A stretch of 64,000 bases of DNA. It comes from Ambrosia x helenae. Lineage: Eukaryota > Streptophyta > Magnoliopsida > Asterales > Asteraceae. Where the stretch lies: assembly GCA_030844895.1 (NCBI GenBank), contig CM061229.1:122897682-122961681 (forward strand). The letters are read 5' to 3'. Shown here in pieces: positions 11,628-24,500 of the stretch (the stretch's first letter is position 1; every line of letters begins with the position of its first letter). The notes beneath the pieces are model-generated. The model saw nothing but the letters and a program-made list of their open reading frames with translations, searched no databases and was not told where the DNA came from. Made by a program: the position numbers and the translations under genes.

Positions 11628-14280
11628 TATCCCGCCCCTGTTAACTACAACAATGGTTAGGCTATTAAAGCCTTCTGCTTGCCATGTATACATGACACAT
11701 ACGTATTGGGTATGCATATCAGCATTATTTGGTCGCTTCTTCTTGAAGAAGAGTGTATCTTTATACCATTATTTTTTCTCCATTGTAGGTAACGTTGTTT
11801 ATTGTATGTTACTTTTTTATACTATCATTGCTTGAATTAGATTTAGGGTTTTTTATATTCGATGGTTTTCGTTATGGCGGAGTAGTTGCTTTTGATGTTT
11901 GAAGGTTTGTTTAAGTCAATGGAGCAGAAATGTAGTGTGAGGAAGCAGAATCGTTCTGCGAGACACTTTGGGCGTTGCGTGGTTTTATTATGCTTGCTCG
12001 TGAGGAACCGGTTGTGAATTTCGATTCTTCAGTAGAGGTTGATCGTGTGTGTAGTTGTAGTTGATGTTGTATATTGATTTTGAAAGTGATGGTTGATTTA
12101 ATCTGGTTGTTTGGGTATAAGTATGCAGGAGTGGAAGCATCTGGAGAAGAGTATGCTGCTATTAAAGAGGAGATAGAATCGCCGGTGTTTACTCCGATTG
12201 CGATCGAGAAGGATGCTGTGAATGTTAGTATTAGTGAGTTGAGCATGGTAATGACAGTTAGGTATATGGTAATAAAAAAATGCAGCAGGAGGTAGGCATC
12301 GATATGTATGAATGTTGAAGAATCAGTATCAACTAGATTGGGAGGGTTGGTTGCCAGTGGCAGCCTCGATGGTAAGGTGTTAGTGGTAGAACCGAAACGA
12401 GCCTAAGCTTAATCAAGAGAGCTTAGCTTATGTGCCGGAGTTTTATTTCCTCATGCATGAGCTAGGCATGCAAAGAGCATATGACATATATGATAGATGA
12501 GTACAAGCGGTGGTTGTTTATGAGCATTTTTGTGGTTTGTGGTGAGGCACGCCTTTGTGCTTTTCGGCACATCGTAGGGTTCTAATGGGCTTTTTTTTAA
12601 TAGCCCTATTGTATCGGTTTAATAATCGGTTAAGAGTTTTTTATATAGTTTCCCAGTGACATTGAGATAGGACATGCTTTTTAAGGATGTATATAGGGCT
12701 CTGTGCATTGAGGAAAGTAATGTAAATTAAGTGATGTATGATTGCACATAGAACTTGTATCACTATATATAGAGTTTGTATAGATACACTAAGGAAAGTA
12801 TGTGATTTTTTTTTACACAGTATTCATTTTGTAGTTTTCTTATGTTCCTTTTGTAGCATGTGTTGAAGTGCGTTGAATATATTGAATTAAAAACAAGTAC
12901 ACATTCCATACGTGATTTGTGCTCTTTCACCTCTTTCTTCGGTTGTGGAGACCTAACTGCCTTAGGGCATCCTACTTCGTTTAAATATAGTGTTTAAAAT
13001 ATATATCAGATAATGTTTGTTGATGGTATAAATTAGGCTTGATCCCCAGGTAAGGTGGCAACATGTATAAACTTTGATCAAGCAACTTGGCTTATCTATA
13101 AAGATTATAATCATGTTTAATATAATACCATATGATTTGTTTGGTGATGGGTAGTTGTTTTATTGTGGCGCTTTAGGCGACAAAGGTAGCGAAGAAGCCG
13201 AAGCCGCAAAATGTTTATAGATATGCGAATGACTCAATTTCGTTTTGTGAACTCTGTTAATTAATAACTACCCTATTAACGTTTCATTGTCGAGGAAGAA
13301 ATGGGAATTATTTTCATATATGATACAAGTTGTTATGTATAACTCACATACAAATGCCTCTATGCTTTAGTTACACACATAAAGAAATGAATGCAGTGAG
13401 AGCAGATTTAGTGTGGCTTCTCCACAAAGAGAGTAATGGCAGTGAAAGTAGCATAGCTAGCCTAGCCACAAGGGTTATGCTTGTGACCAAGCTCGGACAG
13501 GAGATTATGTATGGATTTTCCACAAGAGAATGTATTGCAGTGAGAATAGAGAGAGTGCGTAGAGAACATAATAGCAAACCTTTCTCCATATATATAGACG
13601 AAGAGTCGTTTGTAGCTAATAATTTCCGGTACTTTAGTGCACATGTGTAGATGCGGACTTTTGGTTATTGAGTTCCGGATTCTAGGTTTGGACCTTGAGA
13701 GGTATGGATGAAGGTGTTACCCCCATCATTCTTTTCATGTCACCAAACAAATGCCACTGTTGCCCCTAATTTGTTCACAAAATTCTTCGGTCTCTATTGC
13801 TAGAGGCCGTAGTCCAAACAAAGGTTCAGAATTACAGGGTATAACGAATAATAAACTTCAAGAGTTTGAGGGGGGTGTGTGTGTTTTGAGATGGCTGATT
13901 TGTTTTTCTTCTTTTCTAATGCAAGGTTGGTATGTGGGGACATCAATGGAGGCCTTGAGAATATCTCATTCCTGCAACTAATTTGGCCTAAGATCCATCC
14001 ATTCCCCCTACTGGCATGAATCTTTTTACTTAACATTGTTAATATAACATCAATTCTTATCTGCTTCAAATTGATTTACATGATTTTACTACCTTGTGTA
14101 ATTTACAACAAACACAAATTAGTTCATTTAAAAAATAAACAAAATAGTTAACCATATATAACAACTTGCATAGTTCAATACATAGAAATGAAAGAGTGCA
14201 AAGATGTTGCAGAGAACTCTATTTGCTCGTGAATACTGAATAGAACAAAGTGTTAGAATAGGTTGTGGTTCGTAATAGCC
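11628..14280 (+). other. Helitron H3 interior, possible captured fragment
   Basis: Mostly non-coding. A plausible captured coding piece lies at about 12128-12250: after a consensus-like acceptor TATGCAG the frame reads GVEASGEEYAAIKEE, then SPVFTPIAIEKDAVN, with ordinary composition. I do not recognise the parent gene. A longer frame at 13330-13650 has no domain features. The rest shows no repeats or structure that I can name. Confidence 0.35.
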
Positions 14281-14341
14281 ATCATTATCGAATTTGATAT
14301 GACTTAGAACACCCGCCGCAACGTGCGGGTATTCCCACTAG

Positions 14342-15304
14342 TATTTATCAACGTTTGAGGAAATAATTGCATCTCTTATCTTAGATTTAAGATTTAAGGA
14401 ACTGAAATTTGAGCGGATGGTTTTTGTTAGATAAGAATCATTTAATTTATTATGGGCCTTTAAAAAACAATTTATTATGGGTTTTGGTTAGATAAGAATC
14501 ATTTAGAGTTAACTTCTTTTTTCTCATTGTGGTTTACAATTTTAACTCTTTGCTCATTAGTTTAAAAATACTCATTTACCCATATGGTTACTACTTTTCT
14601 CTAGTTTGCTCCTTAGGGGGTCGTGGCACTCCACGAAAAAGAGAGCACGGTTAGATTGTTGTCGGGAAACACCGCCCTCACCCCCTCGACTACCCTTAAA
14701 AGCTTCACCAATCGGCAAACTGATCAGCAACCAGACTTTTGGTGTGATTTTGACATGGCAAATGGTGTTTGGCGAAGGTTGACAACTTAACCGGGAGTGC
14801 TCCATCCTCCTATGTCTAACTCCATCTAAAATCTTTGTTAAAAGTAAGAGTATATTGGTAATGGTACATAGAATAAGAAAGATATTTTGGTTACTTTACA
14901 AATATAAATTAAATTAAATTGTTTATGATTATTCCTTAGATTCATTTTTTCCCATCCCTTTACATTACCCTGGCCACCGCACTCCTTTCTTCCAACCCTT
15001 ACCCCACCACCACAACTACCATCTCATACCATCACCACAACTCGACCACTCCCACCAAAACCCTAATCCTGCACTTCACCTGAAAAACAAACCCCTTCGC
15101 AACCGCAAATTGACCGTCAATGGTGAAAGTTTACGATTTTCGTAGGTAATTTTTATATGAATTGAGTCTGACCCCACCAATTTGATATTCCAGCCCCACC
15201 AATTGAAAAGATTGGGTCCCGTGATTTTTGGCCCTTACCACTATTTTTTCAAGTTTTGCCATTGCATTTAATAATCGGTGTCACACATGAAACTTATATT
15301 TTTT
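14342..15304. other. Intergenic, nothing recognised
   Basis: No gene. The stretch 15140-15240 (GAATTGAGTCTGACC, CCCCACCAATT) resembles 330-360 near the window start, so it is probably a dispersed repeat. Short direct repeats (TAGATAAGAATCATTTA, ATTTATTATGGG) occur at 14420-14510. Confidence 0.4.
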
Positions 15305-16412
15305 TTAGAGAGAATTACACAAATTGTCCTTTAGTTATTAGCAAGATTGCACTCTCTGCCCTTTATGTTATTTTTTCACTCATTCTGTCCTTTATTTTCT
15401 AAATTTGCTACACCCTCTGTCCTTTAGCCTAACTCAGTTAAAAAATTTGGTTAACTTTGAAACTAAATTTACACTTTTAGCCCTTATAAATTAATAACAT
15501 ATCATTTTACCCAGTTATCCAATTATAGGCTTGCGACTATCCCAATTCTATTTTGCCTAGTTATAGTTTATGGTTCCCAATTCAAGCCTTTTCGATTAAA
15601 GGCTTGTGACTGTCGATTGGTGTAATCTTTTTCTTGCTTTTGTTTTTAGGTAATATTAATTAGTTTGGTTTATGATTAAAATTTCATTTTCTGGAGTTCA
15701 TGAAAATTGTCGTTTTGCCTCAGTTTGTAGTTTTCAAGAAACAGAATCTTGGATGAATTTTTGACAATTTCATTATCTGAAGTTCATGAAAACTGTTATA
15801 TATTTAGTTGAACATTTCTCAATTTGGCTTAATATGTCACTAGTGTCTAATCTTCAAAGTAACAGATTTTAGGATGTAGTTTTTGACCTTCACAGGTTTT
15901 CTTTTTCGTTGTTTTTTTTTATTTTTTATTTTTTATTTTCTTATCATTGTAATTTATAATTACGAATTCATCTTCTGAAGTTCAAGAAAATTGTCATAGA
16001 TTCAAATGTCTATTCTTCAATTTCGGTCAATTCATCAAGGTGCCAAATAGAATCTGGTTGAAATTTTGACCTTTTCAGTTCTTCATTTTCCTTGCTTTAT
16101 TTTTTTATATTCAGGCAAAATGACATGTTATTATTTTACAAAGGCTAAAAATGTAAATTTAGTTTCTAAGTTAACCAGGTTTTTTTTAACGGAGTTAGGC
16201 TAAATGACAGGGAGTATAGCAAATTTAGAAAATAAAGGATAGAAGGAGTAAAAAATTAACATAAATGGCATAGAGTGAAAAATAAAGGGGTAGTGGCGCA
16301 ACTTGTGGCCTGTTTACCTCCGTATCACTTGTAATTGGCTGTCTTTGGTTTAATATAATATCATTTTATTTTATATATACTAAAGGACAATCTTTGTAAT
16401 TCTCTGTAATAT
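15305..16412. mobile_element. Long-TIR non-autonomous element, Mutator-like
   Basis: The first 200 bp and last 290 bp are imperfect inverted repeats: AGAGAATTACACAAATTGTCC at the left against ACAGAGAATTACAAAGATTGTCC reversed from the right. Further matching blocks include GTCCTTTATTTTCTAAATTTG and TTAGCCTAACTC. The interior holds three diverged copies of a block containing AAGTTCATGAAAATTGTC. No coding frame. TSDs in the flanking T-rich DNA (ATATTTTTT) are suggestive only. Confidence 0.6.
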
Positions 16413-16919
16413 TTTTTATTAAATTTTTATTTGATTATCGAATTATATGCTAAGACAAAAACACTCTTGTATCAAAGAAGATGGGAAGAGCAACAAATCG
16501 GGTTTGAGGTCATCACGCTAGCTGATTCGAGGGGTGGAGTGAGAGCGGTGATGTAAGAATGTGGTTTTGGTGGTTTGAGGCAGCTGTTAATTGTAGTAGT
16601 TTTCTGGAAGGTTTAGCCCAAGCTGAGGTAATTGATCATGAAACTTTGGACGTTGGGGGTCCACTTGTAAGAAGCTGCTGTTATCATTGGAAAAAAGATG
16701 ACAAAAAACAACTTTTTGGTTTGTATATTTGATTAATGCACATTTGATTTTTATAAAGTCAAAATTAATCTAACAACATGCAAAGATATCAAATGGAAAA
16801 TTGGAAAGAAATTAAACGGACACCATTTGCAACAAACACCATTATTATTAATATATGCAGTAATCGAATTTTAATTGACACTATTCAGTATTTTATTTCA
16901 TTTTATTAAACATGTCATA

Positions 16920-17084
16920 TTATTTTTTCTTAGGGGAAGGGACACTTAAAGCTAAGTACCATACACCACCAATGTCGGGTTCAAAGTCGAAGACAATGGG
17001 GTTAAAGCCTTTGGAGAGACAGTATTTACATGCAAGGAGACCGGCAATCCCGGCTCCCACAATGTCAATCTGTTTCTTCTCCAT
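16920..17084 (-). pseudogene. Flavin-containing monooxygenase, N-terminal fragment
   Basis: On the minus strand an ATG at 17084 opens a 54-codon frame starting MEKKQIDIVGAGIAGLLACK, followed by SKGFNPIVF and DIGGVW. GAGIAG is the GxGxxG FAD-binding motif, and the IGGVW stretch is characteristic of plant class FMO1-type monooxygenases, which oxygenate N or S atoms using FAD and NADPH. Homology stops after the GGVW Trp (about 16958), where the first-exon sequence runs into unrelated DNA and a stop. The NADPH site and the rest of the enzyme (usually over 400 residues) are missing. The open, intact codons suggest a fairly recent gene-fragment capture or duplication. Confidence 0.8.
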
Positions 17085-17695
17085 TAACTCCTTCGATCGA
17101 TATATATATGAAATATCAAGTTTCTGCTATATATAACTCGAGTTGTATATAATTTTTTTTCATGGAACTTATTTTCTATTCTTGTGGAAAAACTTTGATA
17201 CTTTTCTAGAAATGAGAAAATTGGTCCCAAGTCTAATGTTTTTTCCCTAAAATATACATTCCAGATTTTCATTAATGTAGCCACCAAGTTTGATTAAAAA
17301 TTAAATTTGGAAAGACTTTTTGATAACTAGACCCTCCGTTTCACATTTAAATCATTTTTCCCACTTAGAGAACCCATAATGCTAAAAATATTCGTTGTGG
17401 CCCGCGACCAAACTATCGTGAGCCAGCCAATGAGTCACGTGGCTTGCAAACACGACAACCACCACTTGCTAACAGTCCCGCGAGCGAGCAGACGTGACCA
17501 CGCTAACGACTCGTTATGACCGTTTCAAATTAAAATTTATTTTTACCATTTTTACCTATATATATTTATCTTCTGTCTTCTTCACCTTTCATTTTTATCT
17601 TTTAATCATCTTCTTCTCCTTTCAATTTTATCTTTCAATCATCTTCTTCTCCTTCTGCAACAACTTCAAATCCTTCTTTAAAATCATTCAAAATC

Positions 17696-18008
17696 ATGGT
17701 GCAAAGGACTGAAGAGGAGGAACTCGCGTTGATAATCGCGTACAATCAAGTGCATGGCGATGACGCATCGGCGAGTCGTGGTGTTCGAAGTCGAGGACCG
17801 CAGTGGGGTAAAGTGTGCGCTAGTCGAGTTTGGTAACCTCGTCGGGGGATCAAACCCAACGTACTCAATCTCCCTAAAGTACGGTGATCTCAAAATGAAG
17901 TGTAAAAACTTCAAACGAGCATATAAAAAAGTCTTTAGGGATCTCCCCGACAAAGAAGAAGACGTGCTCATAGCTTTTAATCACGTCGAGTATCTTTTTG
18001 AGGCTTAA
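17696..18008 (+). pseudogene. Harbinger ORF1-like (SANT-type) relic
   Basis: An ATG at 17696 reads MVQRTEEEELALIIAYNQV and continues about 50 codons. The T-E-E-E-E-x-(A/V)-L start matches the Myb/SANT-like ORF1 of plant PIF/Harbinger elements and the relic at 50720-50920. A second frame (17754-18008, ending DVLIAFNHVEYLFEA) overlaps it and may be a frame-shifted remainder. Upstream is a CT-rich leader like that of a transcribed element. Termini were not identified. Confidence 0.4.
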
Positions 18009-18779
18009 AATAATTTTCATCATGTTTGAGCCTGGCAAATGTTACGCCCAACATTATGTCAGGTGTTATGATTTTACGACTACGCTTTTATTTTTCTAGT
18101 GTAATGTTTTTTAGTGTAATGTTTTTTTTAATTTAATGTAATGTTTTTAATTTTATGTATAATATTAATGTTTTTTATTTTGTTTATTAATTAATGTTTT
18201 TTTTTTAAAAAGGCATCGCTCATCTTGAGCCACAACAGGATCAAGTGAGCAGGATTGAGGCTTTACCCAATGCCACTTCAGCGCCCAGTTGGCAATGTAT
18301 GATAGGATAATATTTGAGTTCACATTAAACCACAACACATAGTCTAAGAGTCTAAGACCAAGTTCACTTTTCTAAATTATCACATCATCATGTCATTGCT
18401 ATATATTCTAAACTACAACCATTTCAATTTCACTTTTCTCTACAACCATAAACCATTTCAAACCTCTAACTTATTATCCATTTGATCGCTTAGTTTTCCT
18501 ATTTTATTTAAACTATATCTAAATTCACATACTATAGTTTCAATTTATTTACTTGTAACAACATAAATAAAAAATAAAATTAAACAAAACATAATTCATT
18601 AAATTAAAAAAATCACCCACTTAAAAAAAACACACACAACACCTGAAAATTATAACAAGTTTAAAAAAAAAAAGACTCAAAGCCTAGAATGATGACAGTT
18701 TAAAAACAACACACTTAAAGACTAAAAATAAAATGATACAAAAAAATACATACTTAAAATCCTCATTTATCCATGATTT

Positions 18780-19010
18780 CCTTACAAACCTGACCAGGAA
18801 TTTCACATCAAACTGGGTCAATGTTAGAGTTGTAGATGAAGAGGAGGGTTAAGTCTTTGTTTTCAAGGAATTTATTGAGCTTTCCTTTGAGCCTGTCCAC
18901 CAAGTCTTCTTTATTCCTGATATATTCTTGCATCTGAAGCTTGAGTAGGTCGTCTCCGGATGGACTCGTAGTCTCCTTATGTTTTGATCATTTCATTTCC
19001 TTTTGAGGAG
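18780..19010 (-). pseudogene. Coiled-coil-like coding fragment, one stop
   Basis: The minus strand reads SGDDLLKLQMQEYIRNKEDL and then VDRLKGKLNKFLENKDLT, with one in-frame TGA upstream of this stretch. The charged helical pattern is like the C-terminal tail of Harbinger ORF1 or NAM-associated proteins, but I cannot identify it firmly. Confidence 0.3.
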
Positions 19011-19019
19011 CCTCTTTAG

Positions 19020-20660
19020 CCTTGGCTGTGATGGCGACGTGATTGGCAACTTAATCACAATGCAACCGGCTAAATTGTGTATGGGTTGAGATGGTTTTCT
19101 GAGCCCTCGGGAATGCGTGGGAAGCTGATACATGACGTTTTCCGAATGTTACATTGGTTAAATGATGTACGGACCATGATGGTTTTCTGAACTTTACAGA
19201 CGTGAATACTGCTAATACATGATGTCCTTAGCGGCCTTATGGTAAGCTGCTTGACTGTCTGTTTAGTGTTGTTGTTCATCATGGATGTTATGTGGACGTT
19301 GCGATTGGGGGCGATAACACTGGGTGTATGTGTGTGTAGCTGCCATTGTGTGTTGGTTGTGATGGCAATGATTACCCATTTAATCACAACATAACCACCT
19401 CATTAAGCCGTTCTAAATTCCTATTATTATGGCAGTTGTTATATCATGTATATGGGTCGTGATTTTTTCTGAGCTCTCCACAACGTGTATAAACCTGCTT
19501 CATTATCCTTTCAATGGTGATATTCATCAAGGACATTTTTGCCGAATGATAACATTGGATGTATATGTCTTCTCTTGGCTTTGTGTATTGGCTATCATGG
19601 TGATATGTTTAGCAATTTAATTACAACGCAAATGGCTCAGTAAGCCTATTGTATTGTGTTTTGTGCCTTTGTTTTTTTCTTCATCTTGATTAACATATGA
19701 CATGATCATTTTCATTGTTGGATTCGGCCATTGGTTGTGTTGGCAATGTGATTAACAATGACAACGCAAACAGCTTATTAAGACTGGCGTCTATGGATTC
19801 TTTATTATGGTATATTTGTAGGCAATAATGACAAAAAAAAAATTCGTATTTGGATTCACACATTGGCTATGAATGTGGAGTGAGTAGCAATGCACTCACA
19901 ACGCAACTGGCTGATGTGCTTTTCTGCTTCAACATCCGAGCCTTTATGGAGTACATAAGGAGCCAATCGTGTGGAGGATTGTTGTATAGCTTAATTATAT
20001 GTTTGTTAGTGGCAATTTACTGTAACTACTTATGCATCTACGTAAAGAGCGTGTAATTATTTATGTGTTGGATGGTCATGGTATTTCATTTTGTTAAATT
20101 TTGATTGATTGTTGTAGTATAAGTGTTGTTTCGAGCATTGATGATACCAATATCTTGTTGTTGCCTTCATGTATTGGCTGTGAAGGTGATGTGGGTCATA
20201 ACTTATTCACATCGCAACTGGCCGATGTGTCATTGTTTATGAGGTTTCATGTTTCATCGTTGTTGTATCGGTTGTGAAGCCAATGTTATAAGTAGTTCAG
20301 TCATGACACGAGCAGCTGCTTAGGTTTATTGTTCGTCATGAAGGATAAGTGATTAGTAATACTATTTGTGCCATTTTTCAGTACCTCTGTCGTGGTTTTT
20401 TGCTTTTCTTTAGCGACTGAATCTGTTGATTGTATTGCCTTTTTGAGTGACAGTGTATAGTGACTGTTCGTTCATTCATTCATTCGTCCTGACTGATTTA
20501 TTTACGATTACTAAATTATCTATGTTTGCCTATGCTGTTCTGCGTGTGTGCTTGACAGTTAAGACACCTATGGATTTTTTACTTTAAGTGTATTTATAGG
20601 CAATGATGTCCGTTGTTGAATTCGTGTGTTAGTTGTGATGGCGATGCGTGTGACAACCGA
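19020..20660. repeat. Diverged array of a ~60-bp motif
   Basis: At least seven degenerate copies of a block of the form TTGGCTGTGATGGCGATGTGATTGGCAA...TCACAACGCAACTGGCT...TTAAGCC. They begin near 19023, 19350, 19588, 19731, 19863, 20172 and 20620. Spacing is irregular (about 130-330 bp) and copies share 60-80 percent of positions by eye. No open frame runs through the array. It does not resemble a simple satellite or an LTR, and its origin is unclear. Confidence 0.6.
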
Positions 20661-21530
20661 CAAAAATAGGCGTGTTTCCGTACATAATTAGTATATGTAA
20701 TTAACGATAATTAAGTGCAATTTTAAATTAATTATACTAATTTGGCCTTAAGAGAATAGCACATTCCCCATAGGATGCATAAGAATGCATTTGTTTAATT
20801 TGAATCACGGCGCAATCGCGTGCAAATGAACTTGTCTAGTACAGACGTTGGTGATTACCCGGTAACAATTAAATAACCGAAAATCATCCCGGACACCAAG
20901 GATATAATATAAAGGGCCTTTTCTTGAAATATTATGTGTTGTGGAACTCCAAAAGCATAAATGGAAACTCCAAATACAAATCTCCCGGTAAAGAATAAAG
21001 TTCGCGTATCGCACCCGATACACGCAAAACTTATAAATTAACCCAATTAAAGCCTAAATAACTTACCAATTCCTATACTAGTCAATGTTTAAGGGTAATT
21101 GAGAGTCGATTATATGTCCGAAATAGCTTGTAATAAACACACACATTAAACCCCCAAAAAACCTAACCGAAACGTTTAGGATCTAACTAATATAATTAGA
21201 ATATATTTTGGCAAGGGAGTGGGGCCCACAAAGGCCCTTTAGGCCGGCCTAGCTCAAACCCACCCTAATGTTGCTTCCATAATTTCATAAAATTATTATG
21301 TTTCTTAAACATGGCTTCATGGATATTATATAATTATGGTACAAATGAAATCTTTCATAAATCTTATCATTTGATCATTATTCTTTCAAAAAAAAAAAAA
21401 AAACCCCTCCTCTTCTTGAACTCACCTTGGCCGTGAGTTTGGGTCATTGTTATAAAAACTCTTATATTATAAAGTTTTTTTGTTTGAGCATTATCTGCAA
21501 TCTTATCAACTTCTTAATTATAACCTTACC
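20651..21530. other. Possible truncated LTR or gene 5' flank
   Basis: It starts TGTGACAACCGAC, in the style of plant Ty3 LTR ends, and has a long A run at 21390. No matching 3' end or TSD was found. It may instead be promoter and leader sequence of the multi-exon gene that follows. Confidence 0.25.
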
Positions 21531-21536
21531 TACATA

Positions 21537-24500
21537 GGTGTTCAAGTGAAAGGGATTAATCCAAGCTCTACATTACCATCTACAGGTATTTAATTATTTA
21601 CTCCTTTGCTTGGCTTGTGCAGTTTATATATATATATATGTTTTATTTATTTCACTTGTTTAAGCTTGACCAAGTATCCACGTCCCTATCCCTGAAATTA
21701 ATTCATAAATAAATCGTAATCAGTTATCGAGAACGAGCTACACTGGGATGGATCTCGTTGCATTTTAAAAGTACCCATATGGGCTCACAAGAAGTGCTCC
21801 TGAAGACACCTCACCAAGCAAAACCTTGAGAGATCATGATCCATCCTATGCACCAGCATTTGCTGATGGTATTAAGATAGTTGACCTTTTATTTTGTAAA
21901 ATTACTCGCTCTTTATGCTTACGCTAAGTAACTAACTTAACTATATTGATGTTGGTTGTTACTTATTACTAACAATAATTCCTGGTTTTGTCGACTAATA
22001 GGTGGAAAGCACCCTTGTGAGGATTGTATCAGCAGCTGCTGCTGCTGCTTCTTTTTCTGGTAAACACTCGTTAGTTATATATTTATACTTAATAGGTACT
22101 ATTACTGCGATGTTTCGTCAAGAAATTGGCCTTGCATTCATCTCTCTTCTCATTTTTTTTATTGTTGTTATAGTTTGGCTGTTAAGAAGTTAAAGGCCTC
22201 CACATAAACTATTAATTTTGAGTGTGGGACTGGTGACTAACTCATAGTTATATTAGAATAAAACATGTTAACACCATAATAATTTTTTTATAATTCTTAT
22301 TTTTTTTATATTTCTTTTTTAGGTTTATTGCCTCACATACGTGAAGCCTTCGCCTCGTACTATAGGTTTCTCGTTTCAAAACTTGGACCAAAACGCTTCG
22401 CCTCGCCTTATGCTTTTTTAAACCAAGGTTAGCGGATCCATTCATGATTATAAGATGGTTTTGAATGACGGATATTATATGCATGTTTTGATGTAGTTGT
22501 TGAGAACAGAATTAAATTGAATTGTGGTTTTTGTGTTTGTTACTAATTTTTATTCAATGTAATTGGTATGCATTCGTCAAATCACTCTTTCAACCGTATT
22601 TTAATATGCACAAAAGGTAAAGATCTGTAATCTGCAACGATCTTGGCTTGTATGATGAACAAGTTCCTTGTAGTGGTTGTTTTGTCTGAACGTTTGGATT
22701 AACTTGATTATGTTTTGCTAATCAACAGGTGGAAAGCGCCCTTGTGAGGATCATCCAAACGCTGCATCAGCTACTGCAGCCACTTCTGGTAACCACTCGT
22801 TGAGTTGGGTTGTAAGAAGAAATTAATTTTCTATAACTCTTATTATTATGTTTACAATGAGTAGCTATGTACATTGCATTTTTTATTTTTAATGTCTTCA
22901 TGTTTATCATTTTTATAATTAATATATCCCAAAGCTCCAAAGAGCTCCCTTTATGTGGATTTATCACAATATCCTCCTGGTACAGGTAATGATGAAACCA
23001 CCCTTTGCTTAAGCTTGACCAAGTTTAAGGTTCTTGGCTTAAACATGAGGAACTATGAATTTTTCATTATATAAAAAAAATATATCCACGTCCCTAGCTA
23101 TCCCTGAAATTAATTCATAAATAAATAGTAATGATCAGCTATCGAAATGAGCTACACTGGGATGGATATCGTTTCTATTCAAAAGTACCCATATGGGCTC
23201 ACGAGAAGTGGTTTCACAAGTATTAGAATGCAGGTGATCCGGATGGCACCAAACACACCTCACCAAGCGAAACCTTGAGAGATGATCCATCCTATGCGCC
23301 AGCTGCATTGGCTGATGGTATTAAGATATTTGACCTTTATTTTGTAAAATGACTCGCTCTTTATGCTTACGCTAAGTAACTACCTTAACTATATTGCTGT
23401 TGGTTATTACTAACAATAATTCCTGGTTTTGTCAACTAATAGGTGTAAAGCGCCCTTGTGAGGATCGTCCAAGCTTTGTATCAACAACTGCTTCTGCTTC
23501 TGGTAAACACTCGTTTGTTAAATATTTATACTTAATAGGTACTATTACTGTGATGTTTCTTCAAGAAATCAGCCTTCCCTCTTCTCATTTTTTTTATCGT
23601 TATAATAATTTGGCCTTTAAGAAGTTAAAGGCCGCCACATAAACTATTAATTTTGAGTGTGGGGCTGGTAACAAACTCAAAGTGATGTTAGAATAAAACA
23701 TGTTAACACCATTACAATTTTTTTATAACTCTTTTTTTTTAGGTTTACCGACTCACATACGTGAAGCCATCGTCTCGTACTGTAGTTATCTCGCGTCAAA
23801 ACCTGGAACAAGACGCTTCGCCTCGCGCAGCGGTTTTTTCAACCAAGGTTAGCGGATCCATTCATGATTAAACTCACTCTTATATACAAGATGGTTTTGT
23901 ATGACGGATATTATGTGTGTTTTGATGTAGTTGACAATTGAACTGAATTGCGGTTTTGCGTTTGTTACTAATTTTTCTTCAATGTAATTGCTATGTTTAT
24001 GTTTGATCACTCTTTCAACTGTATTCTAATATGTACAAAAGAATTAAAGATCTGTAATCTCCAACGATCTTGGCTTGTATGATGAACAAGTTCCTTGTAG
24101 TGATTGTTTTGTCTGAACATTTGGACTAACTTGATTATGTTTAGCTAATTAATAGGTGGAGAGCGCCATTGTGAGGATCATTTAAACTCTGCATCAGCAA
24201 CTGCTGCTGCTGCTTCTGGTAAACACTCATTTGGTTGGGCTATAAAACATATTATTAAGATACAGAAGAACTTGATCCAAAAGAAGAAGAAAATAATAAT
24301 AAGAAGTTTCAATATTTTTCCCTAAAGTCACTCAAAACTTTTTTAACTTTTGAAGTTGTTCCTTTGTTATAAAAGTTTTCATAACCTGTTCAACCAACCA
24401 AATAGGATGGATGGTTAGCAGATCCATTCATGATTAAACTCACTCTTATATATATAAGAAGGTTTTGTATGACGGATATAATTATATGTGTGTTTTGATG

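Larger units (their letters stand above)
6993..14341 (+). mobile_element. Large Helitron H3, split by an LTR element
   Basis: The 5' end TCTATGTTACCTTATTAAGG follows an A and resembles the 5' end of H1, including a shared inner stretch ATTTTAAGATG. The 3' end is CCCGCCGCAACGTGCGGG, then TATTCCCACTAG followed by T. If these ends belong together, as their orientation and A|T target suggest, the element is about 3.0 kb without the nested LTR retrotransposon at 7305-11622. No Rep/helicase frame is visible, so it would be non-autonomous. The alternative is that the two ends come from different Helitrons. Confidence 0.6.

Noticed and set aside
13330..13650. 106-codon frame in Helitron H3
   Set aside because: No recognisable motif, and competing open frames of similar size on the other strand.
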